Assembly: GCA_026393895.1 (NCBI GenBank)
Contig: JAPKZG010000051.1
Location: forward strand, 23,670 to 87,669
Direction of reading: 5' to 3'
Source: Candidatus Aminicenantota bacterium
GTDB lineage: Bacteria > Acidobacteriota > Aminicenantia > Aminicenantales > UBA4085
Length of the DNA stretch: 64,000 nt
Part shown: positions 42,076-50,711 of the stretch, piece by piece
How positions within the stretch are numbered: the first letter of the stretch is position 1
Layout of the letters: every line of letters starts with the position of its first letter
Program-made: the position numbers and the translations under genes
Notes under the pieces: generated by a model
The model's database searches: none
What the model was told of the DNA's origin: nothing
Seen by the model: only the letters and a program-made list of their open reading frames with translations

Positions 42076-43836
42076 ATGCGAATCCTCTGGAAATACCTGA
42101 AACTCCATAAGGGGCTGATCATCGTCTCCCTGGCGTCGGCCCTCGCGGCTCAATTGCTCAGCCTGATCGACCCCATCATTTTCGGGAAGATCATCGATGA
42201 CTATGCTTCCGGCCGCGGCAGCCGCCCGGAGAACGAACTCGTCCGCGGGGTGCTGTTCTGGCTGGCCCTGGCCATCGCCATCGCCCTGCTGGCCAGACTG
42301 TTCAAAGCGCTGCAGGAATATCTTTCGCGCATGGCGGTGGCCCGCTTCGGAATGAACGTTTTCAACGACGGCCTGAAACAGACCCTCCGGCTCTCCTTTG
42401 AGGAATTCGAACAGAGCCGCAGCGGCGAAACCGTCTCCCTCATGCAGAAGGTGAAAACCGATACCGAGCGTTTCGTGAATTCCCTGATCAACGTGCTGTT
42501 TTCCTCGATCATCGGCATCGGCTTCCTCGTTTGGTACAGCCTCACGAAAAGCTGGCTCCTGATCCCCGTTTTCCTCGTCGGCATCGGCGTGCTGGGCGTT
42601 CTCACCGGCCTGCTCTCGAAAAAGATCAAGACCGTCCAGCGGTCCATCAACCACGAAACCTACCTCCTGTCGGGGGTCATCACCGAGTCCCTGCGGAATA
42701 TCGAGCTGGTCAAATGCCTGGGCCTGACCTTCCAGGAGATCAAGCGTCTCGGCGGGCAGACGCGGGCCATCTACGACCTTGAGATGCAGAAAGCCCGGAA
42801 GGTCCGCACGCTGACGTTCCTGCAGGGGACCGCGCTCAACCTGCTTAAACAATCCATCCTGTTCATCCTGCTGTGGCTCATATTCCGCCATGTGCTGACG
42901 ACCGGCCAACTCATCGCCATGCAGTTCATCTCCACCGCAATTTTCGGGCCTCTGCAGGACATCGGAAATATTATCCTGCAATACCGGGAAGTGGACGCGT
43001 CCCTCATTAACTTCGACACGCTCATGCAAAAGCCCATCGAGCGCCGCCCCGAAAATCCGGACGAGATCGGCCCGCTGGAGAGGATCCGCTTCGAAAACGT
43101 CGTCTTCCGGCACAGGACCGCGTCGTTCAACGCCGTGGACGGCATCTCGTTCGATGTCCGGTCCGGAGAAACCATCGCCATCGTCGGCCCTTCGGGGTCG
43201 GGGAAGTCCACCATGGTGAAATTACTCGTGGGGCTCTATCGCCCGGTCAACGGGTCCATTTATTTCAACCAGGCCTCGTCCACAAACATCCGCTACAACC
43301 CCTTGCGCAGGCAGATCGGTTTTGTCACCCAGGAAACCCAACTGTTCGCCGGTAGCATCAAGGAAAACATGCAGTTCGTGAGACTGGGGGCCACCGACGA
43401 GGAAATCCTGGAGGCTTTGGACAAAGCCCAGGCGACCCCGATTCTCTCCCGCGCGGCCAAAGGGATCGATACGCTCATCGGGGAGAACGGGATCAAGCTC
43501 TCCGGCGGCGAAAAGCAGCGTCTGTCCATCGCCAGGGCTTTGCTTCGACAACCCCGGCTGCTGATCTTCGACGAAGCCACGTCGGCGCTCGACTCGCTGA
43601 CCGAGGAGGACATCACCCGGACGATCAGGCGGATCTCGGCCGGCCGGAAACAGATCACCATCCTGATCGCTCATCGGCTCTCGACCATCATGCACGCCGA
43701 TGTGATCTACGTGCTGGAACAAGGGAAGATCGTCGAGACGGGAACCCACGAACAGCTGCTCGGGCAAAAGGGCCTGTACTACGCCATGTGGCGCCAGCAG
43801 ATCGGAGAACGCGGCAAGAAGATGTTTCCCCGATAA
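42076..43836 (+). CDS. ABC exporter, fused permease and ATPase
   Basis: A 586-residue half-transporter of the lipid/drug exporter type. Six membrane helices occupy about residues 15-300. The ATPase has Walker A GPSGSGKS, a Q-loop in GFVTQETQLFAGS, signature LSGGEKQRLSIARAL and Walker B LLIFDEATSALDS, then the switch His in LIAHRLSTI. It would act as a homodimer. I use ATG 42076; an in-frame TTG at 42040 is part of the promoter. The cargo is unknown. It sits between repeat copies B and C, so it may be a transferred unit. Confidence 0.9.
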   Translation: MRILWKYLKLHKGLIIVSLASALAAQLLSLIDPIIFGKIIDDYASGRGSRPENELVRGVLFWLALAIAIALLARLFKALQEYLSRMAVARFGMNVFNDGLKQTLRLSFEEFEQSRSGETVSLMQKVKTDTERFVNSLINVLFSSIIGIGFLVWYSLTKSWLLIPVFLVGIGVLGVLTGLLSKKIKTVQRSINHETYLLSGVITESLRNIELVKCLGLTFQEIKRLGGQTRAIYDLEMQKARKVRTLTFLQGTALNLLKQSILFILLWLIFRHVLTTGQLIAMQFISTAIFGPLQDIGNIILQYREVDASLINFDTLMQKPIERRPENPDEIGPLERIRFENVVFRHRTASFNAVDGISFDVRSGETIAIVGPSGSGKSTMVKLLVGLYRPVNGSIYFNQASSTNIRYNPLRRQIGFVTQETQLFAGSIKENMQFVRLGATDEEILEALDKAQATPILSRAAKGIDTLIGENGIKLSGGEKQRLSIARALLRQPRLLIFDEATSALDSLTEEDITRTIRRISAGRKQITILIAHRLSTIMHADVIYVLEQGKIVETGTHEQLLGQKGLYYAMWRQQIGERGKKMFPR

Positions 43837-43998
43837 TAAAGGCTTTCCTCCCCCATATCTTCGGGCAAGCCGCGCACATGGCGGCCGAGAAGGGCGAAGA
43901 ATACTTTTAATTTTTCGTAATCATCGGGAGCAGGAGTCTTCCGCCTATCAGCCGTCGCGTCGAGGGGATTGTCCCGTCTAAAATTGTCTTTCAATCAG

Positions 43999-44112
43999 CG
44001 GTTTTTACGGTTTTCATCGTGATTGACAGCACCGGGCGGCCGGCGGTACATTACCGGCGTGGTAAGGCGGGGAAATTCCTCGGTCGGAGCGGGAATTTAT
44101 ATGGCCGTGGAA
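43999..44112 (+). repeat. Promoter-like repeat, copy C
   Basis: Aligns with copy A from CGGTTTT through CCGTGGA. It holds the best promoter of the three: TTGACA (44023-44028), an 18-base spacer with CCGGGCGGCCGGCGG, then TACATT (44047-44052). It directly precedes the AI-2E family gene. Confidence 0.7.
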
Positions 44113-44116
44113 AACC

Positions 44117-45217
44117 ATGAGAGGTGAAGAATTGAAATTACCATTTTACGCAAAGGCTACCCTTATTTTCATCGGCCTCTTTGCCTTGTTTACGGTGTTG
44201 GACATCACCCAGAACATTATTGTTCCTCTCGTTTTCGCGATCGTTATCGCCATCGCCCTCCACCCGATCGTCAATTTTCTTGTCCGGCTAAAAATAAACA
44301 GGGTGATCGCCATTGTCCTTACGTTAGCCCTTACTGTTTTAGTGATCGCCGCGTTTAGCGCTCTTATGATTTCGCAGGGAATCCGATTCAGCGAATCATG
44401 GCCGATCCTGTCCGAAAAATTTAACGGGTTTCTCAACCAAACCATCACCGCGGCTTCCAGATATTTCGATATCAACCCTCAAAAGATCCACGCCTGGATT
44501 GCAAAAGCCACCAGTGATATCATCAACACCAGCACTGCCGCCATCGGAAAAACAATCGTCATCATCAGCAGCGCGCTCGTGGTTTTGTTTTTAATTCCCG
44601 TTTATGTCTTTTTAATATTATTTTATAAACCCATCTTACTTGAGTTTATTTACAAGCTCTTTAGTCAAAACAATCAAAATCAGGTCGGCGAAATTGTGAC
44701 CCGGACCAAAGCCGTTGTTCAAAGCTACATTATTGGACTGGTGATCGAAGCGGTCCTGGTCGCAACACTGAATACCATGGCTCTTTTGATACTGGGAATC
44801 GATTACGCTCTCCTGATCGGCATTATCGGCGGATTACTCAACATCATTCCATACATTGGAGGGGTCGTAGCCGTCGCCTTGCCCATGATGGTTGCCCTGG
44901 TCACCAAATCGTCCCCATGGTACGCCTTCTATGTTCTGGCCGCCTATTATTTCATCCAACTGGTGGATAATAACTACATCGTTCCCAAAATCGTCGCCTC
45001 GAAGGTTAAAATAAATGCGCTTTTCGCCATCGTCGTCGTCATTGCCGGGAATTCTTTATGGGGTGTCCCCGGGATGTTTCTTTCCTTACCGCTGCTGGCC
45101 ATTGTCAAAGTCATTTGCGACGAGATCGAACCCTTAAAACCCGGGGGATTTTTATTAGGTGACACCATGCCCCCTTTGTTAAAAATTAAATTAATTTTAA
45201 AAAAAAGCAAAAAATAA
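44117..45217 (+). CDS. AI-2E family transporter (PerM-like)
   Basis: A 366-residue membrane protein of the AI-2E exporter family, with about seven to eight helices. The N-terminal pair is LIFIGLFALFTVLDITQNIIVPLVFAIVIAI. The family block GLLNIIPYIGGVVAVALPMMVAL and VDNNYIVPKIVASKV lie near the C-terminus. Members transport small solutes or Na+/H+; the substrate is unknown here. ATG 44117 or TTG 44132 are both possible; the TTG has the better spaced AGAGGTGA. Codon use is visibly more AT-rich than that of the neighbours, suggesting transfer. Confidence 0.88.
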   Translation: MRGEELKLPFYAKATLIFIGLFALFTVLDITQNIIVPLVFAIVIAIALHPIVNFLVRLKINRVIAIVLTLALTVLVIAAFSALMISQGIRFSESWPILSEKFNGFLNQTITAASRYFDINPQKIHAWIAKATSDIINTSTAAIGKTIVIISSALVVLFLIPVYVFLILFYKPILLEFIYKLFSQNNQNQVGEIVTRTKAVVQSYIIGLVIEAVLVATLNTMALLILGIDYALLIGIIGGLLNIIPYIGGVVAVALPMMVALVTKSSPWYAFYVLAAYYFIQLVDNNYIVPKIVASKVKINALFAIVVVIAGNSLWGVPGMFLSLPLLAIVKVICDEIEPLKPGGFLLGDTMPPLLKIKLILKKSKK

Positions 45218-45264
45218 ATCAAAATAATCGAGGGTGACTGATTAATCGGATTCGATTCAAGTCA

Positions 45265-45293
45265 TTGACAGCACAATAGTTAGTCGATATCCT
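45265..45293 (+). promoter_or_regulatory. Promoter abutting the L,D-transpeptidase start (leaderless candidate)
   Basis: TTGACA (45265-45270), a 17-base spacer, then TATCCT (45288-45293). The GTG start is at 45301, 7 bases later, with no ribosome-binding site. Confidence 0.45.
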
Positions 45294-45300
45294 TATCGCC

Positions 45301-47091
45301 GTGAAGCCTGAAAGGAAAAATCTCCGGTTCATCGCGATCATCCTTCTCGGATCGCTTCCCCTTGTCGATTGCGGCCGGCGGGAAAAAGTCCCGGGGGCTG
45401 AGAGCCCAATATCGGGCGCCGTTTCCCTCCAAGCCATGCGCGACCTCATTCGCGAGAGAACGTCCCGTTTCGACGGTAAGGGCCTCGTCCCTTGCGGAAA
45501 TGAGTTTCTCTGCGGCTCACCCGTTTTGCCCCGGTTCTATGAGGCGAGAGATTTCGTTCCGGCCTGGATCGAGGAGGGACGCCCGACGTCAGCCATGGAC
45601 AATCTCGTGACTGCCATCCGAGACGTTTGGAAAGAAGGCCTTGATCCTGCGTTTTATCGACTTTCCCGGGTTCAATCTCTCGTCGAAGACCTCAAGAACG
45701 GTCGAGGACCGAATGATGCCAATGGATTCGCCGACCTCGACATGATCCTGAGCGATTCTTTTCTCATGTTGGCTTCTCATTTGGAATCCGGAGCGATCGA
45801 TCCCGAAACGATCAAAGCCGATTGGTTCATCAAAACCCGTCAAGCGGATTTGCTGGCCGTCCTTCGAGACGCCCTCGCAGCCGGCGCAATCGGGGAGTCG
45901 CTTTATGCCCTTCACCCCCGGCATCCCTGGTACACGTCCCTGGAAGACGCCCTCCCTCCCGCCTTCGAAATCCAAAAAAAAGGAGGCTGGGGAGAGGTTC
46001 CCGCGGGTCCGACGTTGAAGATAGGGGCGACGGGCCCTCGGGTGGAAGCCCTCCTGCGGCGCCTGCTCGCAAGCGGCGATATGCCGGAGGTCGCGTCGAC
46101 AACCGGGCCGGTTGCTCCCGCCGTTTTCGATGACAGTCTGGTCGAGGGGGTGAAACGCTTTCAGGCGCGCCACGGTCTCGAGCCCGACGGATCGGTCGGA
46201 CCGGCGACGATCGGAACCTTGAACGTCCCGGTCGAACGCCGGATCGAACAGATCAAAGCGAATTTGGAGCGATGGCGTTGGCTTCCCTCCAATTTCGGGG
46301 AACGCTACATTCTGGTCAATATCGCCTCATTCACCCTGGACGTCATCGAGAACGGCCACTCCGTTTTGAGCATGCCCGTCATCGTCGGCCGGGATTACCG
46401 GGAAACCCCCGTCTTCGGGGCCGAGATGACTTATCTGGTTCTGAATCCGACTTGGACCGTCCCCCCCAAGTTGGCCGTCGAGGATATCCTCCATAAAGTC
46501 CAAAAAGATCCGGGCTACCTCGCGGCGAAGAAGATACGGGTCTTCTCCGACTGGACGGAAAAAGCGGTGGAGGTCGATCCGGCGACGATCGACTGGTCGG
46601 CCCTCAGTGCGACCCGTTTCCCCTACCTCCTGCGCCAGGATCCGAGTCCCGCGAATTCTTTGGGGCGGATCGCGTTCATGTTGCCCAACACGTATTCGGT
46701 TTACCTGCACGACACGCCGGAGAGATGGCTTTTCGAACGCGCGGAGAGGATTTTAAGTTCGGGCTGTATCCGCCTCGCCGATCCCATTGCTTTGGCCGAG
46801 TACCTCTTGACCGGAGAGAAGGGCTGGGGCCGCCGGGAAATCATAGATGCGATTGGAAAAGGCGTGACCCGAATCGTGCGGCTATCCCGGCCGATACCGG
46901 TTTTTCTGGTCTATCTAACGGCCTGGGTCGATGATCGGGGAATCGTGCATCTCCAGAGAGACGTCTACGGTCGCGACACTCCGCTGATCCGGGCGCTCGC
47001 CGAACCGCCCCCGTCACCACGCCCGGACGGGGCCGACATCCACGTGGACAAAATCGGACTGGGGGTAGTAACCCACTCCTCCGGCTTTTAA
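45301..47091 (+). CDS. L,D-transpeptidase, YcbB/LdtD type
   Basis: A 596-residue envelope enzyme that makes 3-3 crosslinks in peptidoglycan. It has an N-terminal signal segment with a possible lipobox (LPLVDC), a scaffold domain, and a peptidoglycan-binding domain (VKRFQARHGLEPDGSVGPATIGTLN). The YkuD catalytic domain has NPTWTVPPKLAVEDI, YLHDTPE and the active-site Cys in SSGCIRLADP. Start codon GTG. The last 26 codons lie antisense to the YcbK-like gene and encode a tail (DKIGLGVVTHSSGF) not expected in the family, so the natural end was probably lost by rearrangement. Confidence 0.88.
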   Translation: MKPERKNLRFIAIILLGSLPLVDCGRREKVPGAESPISGAVSLQAMRDLIRERTSRFDGKGLVPCGNEFLCGSPVLPRFYEARDFVPAWIEEGRPTSAMDNLVTAIRDVWKEGLDPAFYRLSRVQSLVEDLKNGRGPNDANGFADLDMILSDSFLMLASHLESGAIDPETIKADWFIKTRQADLLAVLRDALAAGAIGESLYALHPRHPWYTSLEDALPPAFEIQKKGGWGEVPAGPTLKIGATGPRVEALLRRLLASGDMPEVASTTGPVAPAVFDDSLVEGVKRFQARHGLEPDGSVGPATIGTLNVPVERRIEQIKANLERWRWLPSNFGERYILVNIASFTLDVIENGHSVLSMPVIVGRDYRETPVFGAEMTYLVLNPTWTVPPKLAVEDILHKVQKDPGYLAAKKIRVFSDWTEKAVEVDPATIDWSALSATRFPYLLRQDPSPANSLGRIAFMLPNTYSVYLHDTPERWLFERAERILSSGCIRLADPIALAEYLLTGEKGWGRREIIDAIGKGVTRIVRLSRPIPVFLVYLTAWVDDRGIVHLQRDVYGRDTPLIRALAEPPPSPRPDGADIHVDKIGLGVVTHSSGF

Positions 47092-47574
47092 AGCGAGCGC
47101 GGCGCGGCGCAAGGAAGCCAGCGGAACTCCCGGCAAGCGAATGTCGACCGCTTGTCCCGTGATATGGAGACTGTGGCCGGCCACGCCCGCGTTTTTCTGC
47201 CGGAGGGCGGCGTTGGTCTGAGGGGACCGGTAACCGCAGATGATATGGAAGGCATTCGACGCGGCCAGGTTCTGACGTAGGCGGTGGAGAAGGTCGAGCA
47301 GGCGGACATCCATCTCCTTCGTCTCTCCCGTCAGGGGATCCCGGAGAATATGGTCGATCCGGCGGAGTTCGTCGACTAGATAATCCCCCGCCGCCCAATA
47401 TACCGATTCGAGCCGTTCACTCGTATGGGTGTTGAAAAAAGAAAGCCGCTTCAGGGCGAAAGATCCGGATATTTTTTCGAAGGCTGCCCGGGCGGACGAG
47501 GGGACGGCCAAGGCCAGGGCGGCGAGGCCCCCCATCCGGAGGATCTGGCGGCGGCTCATCCGATCGCTAAACAT
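47014..47574 (-). CDS. YcbK-like DUF882 / M15 peptidase-fold protein
   Basis: A 186-residue exported protein with a twin-arginine signal (SRRQILRMGGLAALALAVP). It is a member of the DUF882 (YcbK, M15A-like) family: CGYRSPQTNAALR, HSLHITGQAVDIRLPG and VGYYPQSDFVHVDVG supply the metal ligands. It probably trims or binds peptidoglycan. In E. coli, ycbB and ycbK are neighbours in the same orientation; here the homologues are adjacent but convergent, overlapping by 78 bases. Confidence 0.87.
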   Translation of the reverse strand: MFSDRMSRRQILRMGGLAALALAVPSSARAAFEKISGSFALKRLSFFNTHTSERLESVYWAAGDYLVDELRRIDHILRDPLTGETKEMDVRLLDLLHRLRQNLAASNAFHIICGYRSPQTNAALRQKNAGVAGHSLHITGQAVDIRLPGVPLASLRRAALALKAGGVGYYPQSDFVHVDVGPVRAW

Positions 47575-47820
47575 TTCTCTTTCGTCCTATTTTCCTTTCC
47601 AAATTTCAAAACGGCATAATAACACATGGAAGAGAAAAAGGAAACCCTCCCCCGAAAACGTCAAGAAAACTTCGGAAGCCTTCCGTAACGACAATAAAGT
47701 CCGCACATATCCGCCCGGCTCTATGACCAAGGTCGACCTGGCCGGAAAATGCGCCTTATCCGGGGAAAAAAGAAAACTCCCATCCTTAACGGGGGAAACA
47801 AACACTCCCGCGCGCGAAGC

Positions 47821-49101
47821 TCAGAGCTTGAGCCGTTCGATCAGGGCCGTCAGGTAACGGGATTTCATTTGCCTGGAGGCCATGGCCTGCTTGAGGGGCG
47901 GGAGCTTGAGGATGACGCCCAGGACGGCGGCCATCGCGCGGTGGCTGAGCAGGGCCTGGTTATCGAATATCAGGTTCTGAAGCTTGCCCCGCTCGACGGC
48001 CATCATGACGGCCCGGTGTGTGGAGTTGAGGGGGGTGATGACCCGCTCGGGCCGGGACTCGAGGCGGATGCTCTTTGTCTTGCAGACGCGGGCGCAGACC
48101 CCGCAGCCCAGGCAGATGTCCACGGCGAGCTTGGCCGTCTTCTTGCGGAGATGATGGGGATCATTGGCCGAGACGAGCGTCATGGCCTCGACCGGGCAGG
48201 CGGACGCGCACTCTCCGCAGCCTGTGCAGGAATCGAGGTCGATCCGGGGGAGAAAATTCGTGGTATGGACGGGGTTGAGGATCCCGAATCGGCGGGCGGC
48301 GATCATGGCCTCGCAACAGCAACCGCAGCAGTTGCAAATGAAGCTGACCCGGCGTTGGACGTTCTCGCCGAATTGGACCAGGTTCTCCTCGTAGGCCTTC
48401 TGGAGGAGGTCCAATCCTTCGGCGACGTCGACCGAACGGGCATAGCCGTGCCGGATCAAGGAAGCGGCCGAGTTGTCGAAAGTCATGCAGATGTCGAGCG
48501 GGGCCGAGCAGGCTTTGCCGACGTGTTCCATCTTGTGACGGCAGAAGCAGAGGCCGATTCCGCGATGGGCGGCGGTCCGGACAACCTCGCTGGCCCGTTC
48601 GTAAGCGAGGACGTGGAGGGCATTCTCGTTGGAGAGGACGGGCTCGTGGACGAAGACGCGGCCGAGCTGCGTTTCCCCCTGGGTGAAGAGAGCCTTGATG
48701 AAGTCCTCTTCGACCGTGATGTACTGGTAGTAGAGCTCGGCCAGCGCTTTCTGGTCAACGTCCCCGCGCAGCCGCATCATCGAGAACTCGAAGAACCCGG
48801 CCATCGGCGGGGGAAGGGCATAGATCTGCCTGGTCCGGCCCCGGACGTCGAGGAGGATGGCCCGGCTCGACAGGGCGTCCAGGACCTTGCGGGCCTCGTC
48901 CGTCTTCATCTTCCAGGCCCGGGCCGCCCGTTCGGCGGTGAAAGGCCGGATGGGAAGGAGGGCTATCAGCGACGCCTCCCGCTCGCTCATCAGAAGCCCG
49001 AGGATCTTGAACAGGAGTTCGGAGGGTGGCGCGCCCTGGGGGAATTTGTTGAGCCGCCGGACGATCCGGCTGTATCCGGACCTCGCCGTCAGATGAGCCA
49101 T
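47821..49101 (-). CDS. Winged-helix and 4Fe-4S ferredoxin-domain protein
   Basis: A 426-residue cytosolic protein. Residues 1-110 contain a winged-helix-like region (WKMKTDEARKVLDALSSRAILLDV). The middle has cysteine motifs CFCRHKMEHVGKAC and CNCCGCCCEAM. Near the C-terminus is a 2[4Fe-4S] ferredoxin (CTGCGECASACPVEAM and CLGCGVCARVCKTKSI). Similar proteins occur in sulfate reducers and other anaerobes and are annotated only as ferredoxin-domain proteins. It may be a redox-responsive regulator or an electron carrier. MAHLTARS at 49101 is chosen; an ATG 90 bases upstream would add a non-conserved stretch. Confidence 0.78.
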   Translation of the reverse strand: MAHLTARSGYSRIVRRLNKFPQGAPPSELLFKILGLLMSEREASLIALLPIRPFTAERAARAWKMKTDEARKVLDALSSRAILLDVRGRTRQIYALPPPMAGFFEFSMMRLRGDVDQKALAELYYQYITVEEDFIKALFTQGETQLGRVFVHEPVLSNENALHVLAYERASEVVRTAAHRGIGLCFCRHKMEHVGKACSAPLDICMTFDNSAASLIRHGYARSVDVAEGLDLLQKAYEENLVQFGENVQRRVSFICNCCGCCCEAMIAARRFGILNPVHTTNFLPRIDLDSCTGCGECASACPVEAMTLVSANDPHHLRKKTAKLAVDICLGCGVCARVCKTKSIRLESRPERVITPLNSTHRAVMMAVERGKLQNLIFDNQALLSHRAMAAVLGVILKLPPLKQAMASRQMKSRYLTALIERLKL

Positions 49102-49299
49102 GCGGCCATCATATTCGAAACGGCCCGCGTTGAAAAGATGCGGTCGGGGCCGGGCGGCCGGCTGAAAAAGGACAGGCCCGATATAATCCACGCGCCCTTC
49201 GGGACTTCAGGATACTTTTTTTCGGTTGAAGGAACTTTTTTCAATTCCGAAGACTTTTCAAGGAAGGCGGGGCTTTTCTGGTAGAGGGCTCGAGTATGA

Positions 49300-49464
49300 A
49301 CAAGAAAAAACAACCTCGCCCTGAAACTTAAGCTGACTGTTAAAGATGATTCATTCGGCGGCTGGCTTGAAAAACTGGAAAAACAGAAAATATTTGATAA
49401 AATAAAACAGGACGAGCTTGAAAAAGAGGTTTTAATGCTCGGAGAGAAGCCGGTTGCCTTATAA
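49300..49464 (+). pseudogene. 3' fragment of an AT-rich gene
   Basis: An open frame without a start encodes LKLKLTVKDDSFGGWLEKLEK...EKPVAL and a stop. Composition and codon use match the glycosyltransferase downstream, not the host genes. It looks like the truncated end of the preceding gene of a transferred operon. I cannot name it. Confidence 0.45.
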
Positions 49465-49496
49465 GAAAACAGACGAAAGACTGGAACGTATCTATC

Positions 49497-50573
49497 ATGA
49501 AGACATTATCGGTATTACACATTGATTTTGAAAAGACATGGCGCGGCGGTCAGCAGCAGCTCGTTTGGCTGGTTGAAGGCCTGAAAAAAAGCGGAGATAA
49601 AAATTTCGTTTTATGTCGTCCCGGCAGCGCCCTTTCGGCCGGACTAAAAGAGAACGTCGCCGCCTGGTTTGCCGTCCGGCCGCTGTTTGAGCTTGACATT
49701 ATCGCCGCCTATAAAACTGCCGGCATCATAAATTCATTGAAACCGGACGTAATCCATCTGCACTCCGCGCATGCTCATACGATAGGAATAATGGCGGCAA
49801 AGATTTCCCGGCATAAAGCCAAGGTTGTTACTTCCCGGCGGGTTGATTTCCATATAAAAAACAGGTGGAAATATCATTGTGCCGACAGAATAATAGCCAT
49901 CTCCAACGGTGTCAAAAATGTGCTCTTATCTGACGGGATACCTGAAGAAAAAATATCCGTCGTGCATTCAGGAGTGGATCTGAACAGGTTTGACAATGTC
50001 GAAGGCAGTTACCTGTACCGCGAATTGGGAATTATAAAAGGTCAGCCCGTGATAGGTATCGTCGCCGCGCTTGCGCCCCATAAGGACCACAGGAATTTTT
50101 TGAAAGCTGCGCAGCTGGTCAAGATGGAGATTCCTGATGCCGTGTTCGCGATCGTCGGGGCCGGCAGCCTGAAAAAAGACCTTACGGATTTTGCGGATTC
50201 TTTGGGCATATCCGGCTCGACTATTTTTACGGGGTTCAGAAATGACGTGCCGCAGTTGCTCTCGATATTCAGCCTGTTTGTCCTATCTTCTTATCTGGAG
50301 GGACTCGGGACATCGCTGGTTGATGCCATGGCTTCCGGCCTGCCGATTGTCGCCACCAAAGTCGGCGGTATCCCGGAGGTTGTTGCCGACGGGCTTAACG
50401 GTTATATCGTGCCGCCCCGGGATCATAAAATGCTTTCGGAAAAGATAATCCGTATTCTAAAAGATGAGGATTTGAAAAAGAAATTTTCGGCGCAGTCGAA
50501 ACTGTATTCGCAGAATTTTTCCAAGGAAAAAATGGCGGAAGGAACGAAAAAGGTATACCTGGAGATTATATGA
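49497..50573 (+). CDS. Group 1 (GT4) glycosyltransferase, transferred
   Basis: A 358-residue GT-B glycosyltransferase. The N-terminal fold has DFEKTWRGGQQQL, and the acceptor region is DVIHLHSAHAHTIGIM. The nucleotide-sugar side has IISVVHSGVD-like VHSGVDLNRF, then FTGFRNDVPQLLSIFS and EGLGTSLVDAMASGLPIVAT with the EX7E motif, and GGIPEVVADG. It probably adds a sugar to lipopolysaccharide or a surface glycan. The gene is AT-rich and uses AAA/ATA/TTA codons far more than its neighbours, and is flanked by two truncated genes of the same composition. Confidence 0.88.
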   Translation: MKTLSVLHIDFEKTWRGGQQQLVWLVEGLKKSGDKNFVLCRPGSALSAGLKENVAAWFAVRPLFELDIIAAYKTAGIINSLKPDVIHLHSAHAHTIGIMAAKISRHKAKVVTSRRVDFHIKNRWKYHCADRIIAISNGVKNVLLSDGIPEEKISVVHSGVDLNRFDNVEGSYLYRELGIIKGQPVIGIVAALAPHKDHRNFLKAAQLVKMEIPDAVFAIVGAGSLKKDLTDFADSLGISGSTIFTGFRNDVPQLLSIFSLFVLSSYLEGLGTSLVDAMASGLPIVATKVGGIPEVVADGLNGYIVPPRDHKMLSEKIIRILKDEDLKKKFSAQSKLYSQNFSKEKMAEGTKKVYLEII

Positions 50574-50641
50574 TACCGGTTATTATTATCGCCAAAAATG
50601 AAGAGAAATTAATACGGAGATGGCTCTATGAAGAATATTGA
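50570..50641 (+). pseudogene. 5' fragment of a GT2 glycosyltransferase
   Basis: Starts inside the stop of the previous gene (ATGA) and encodes MIPVIIIAKNEEKLI, the classic N-terminus of a family 2 glycosyltransferase. It then reads into a stop after 23 codons where AT-rich sequence gives way to host sequence. Confidence 0.65.
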
Positions 50642-50711
50642 GTTATCACAAAGAAAATAAAGCCGACGTCGCGGGTCGCCCCCAAAATAACCGGAAAAAA
50701 GGAAATTCCCA

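Noticed and set aside
43779..43994. Minus-strand ORF between the ABC exporter and repeat C
   Set aside because: It overlaps the exporter's 3' end, has no recognisable domain and no ribosome-binding site; too weak to call.
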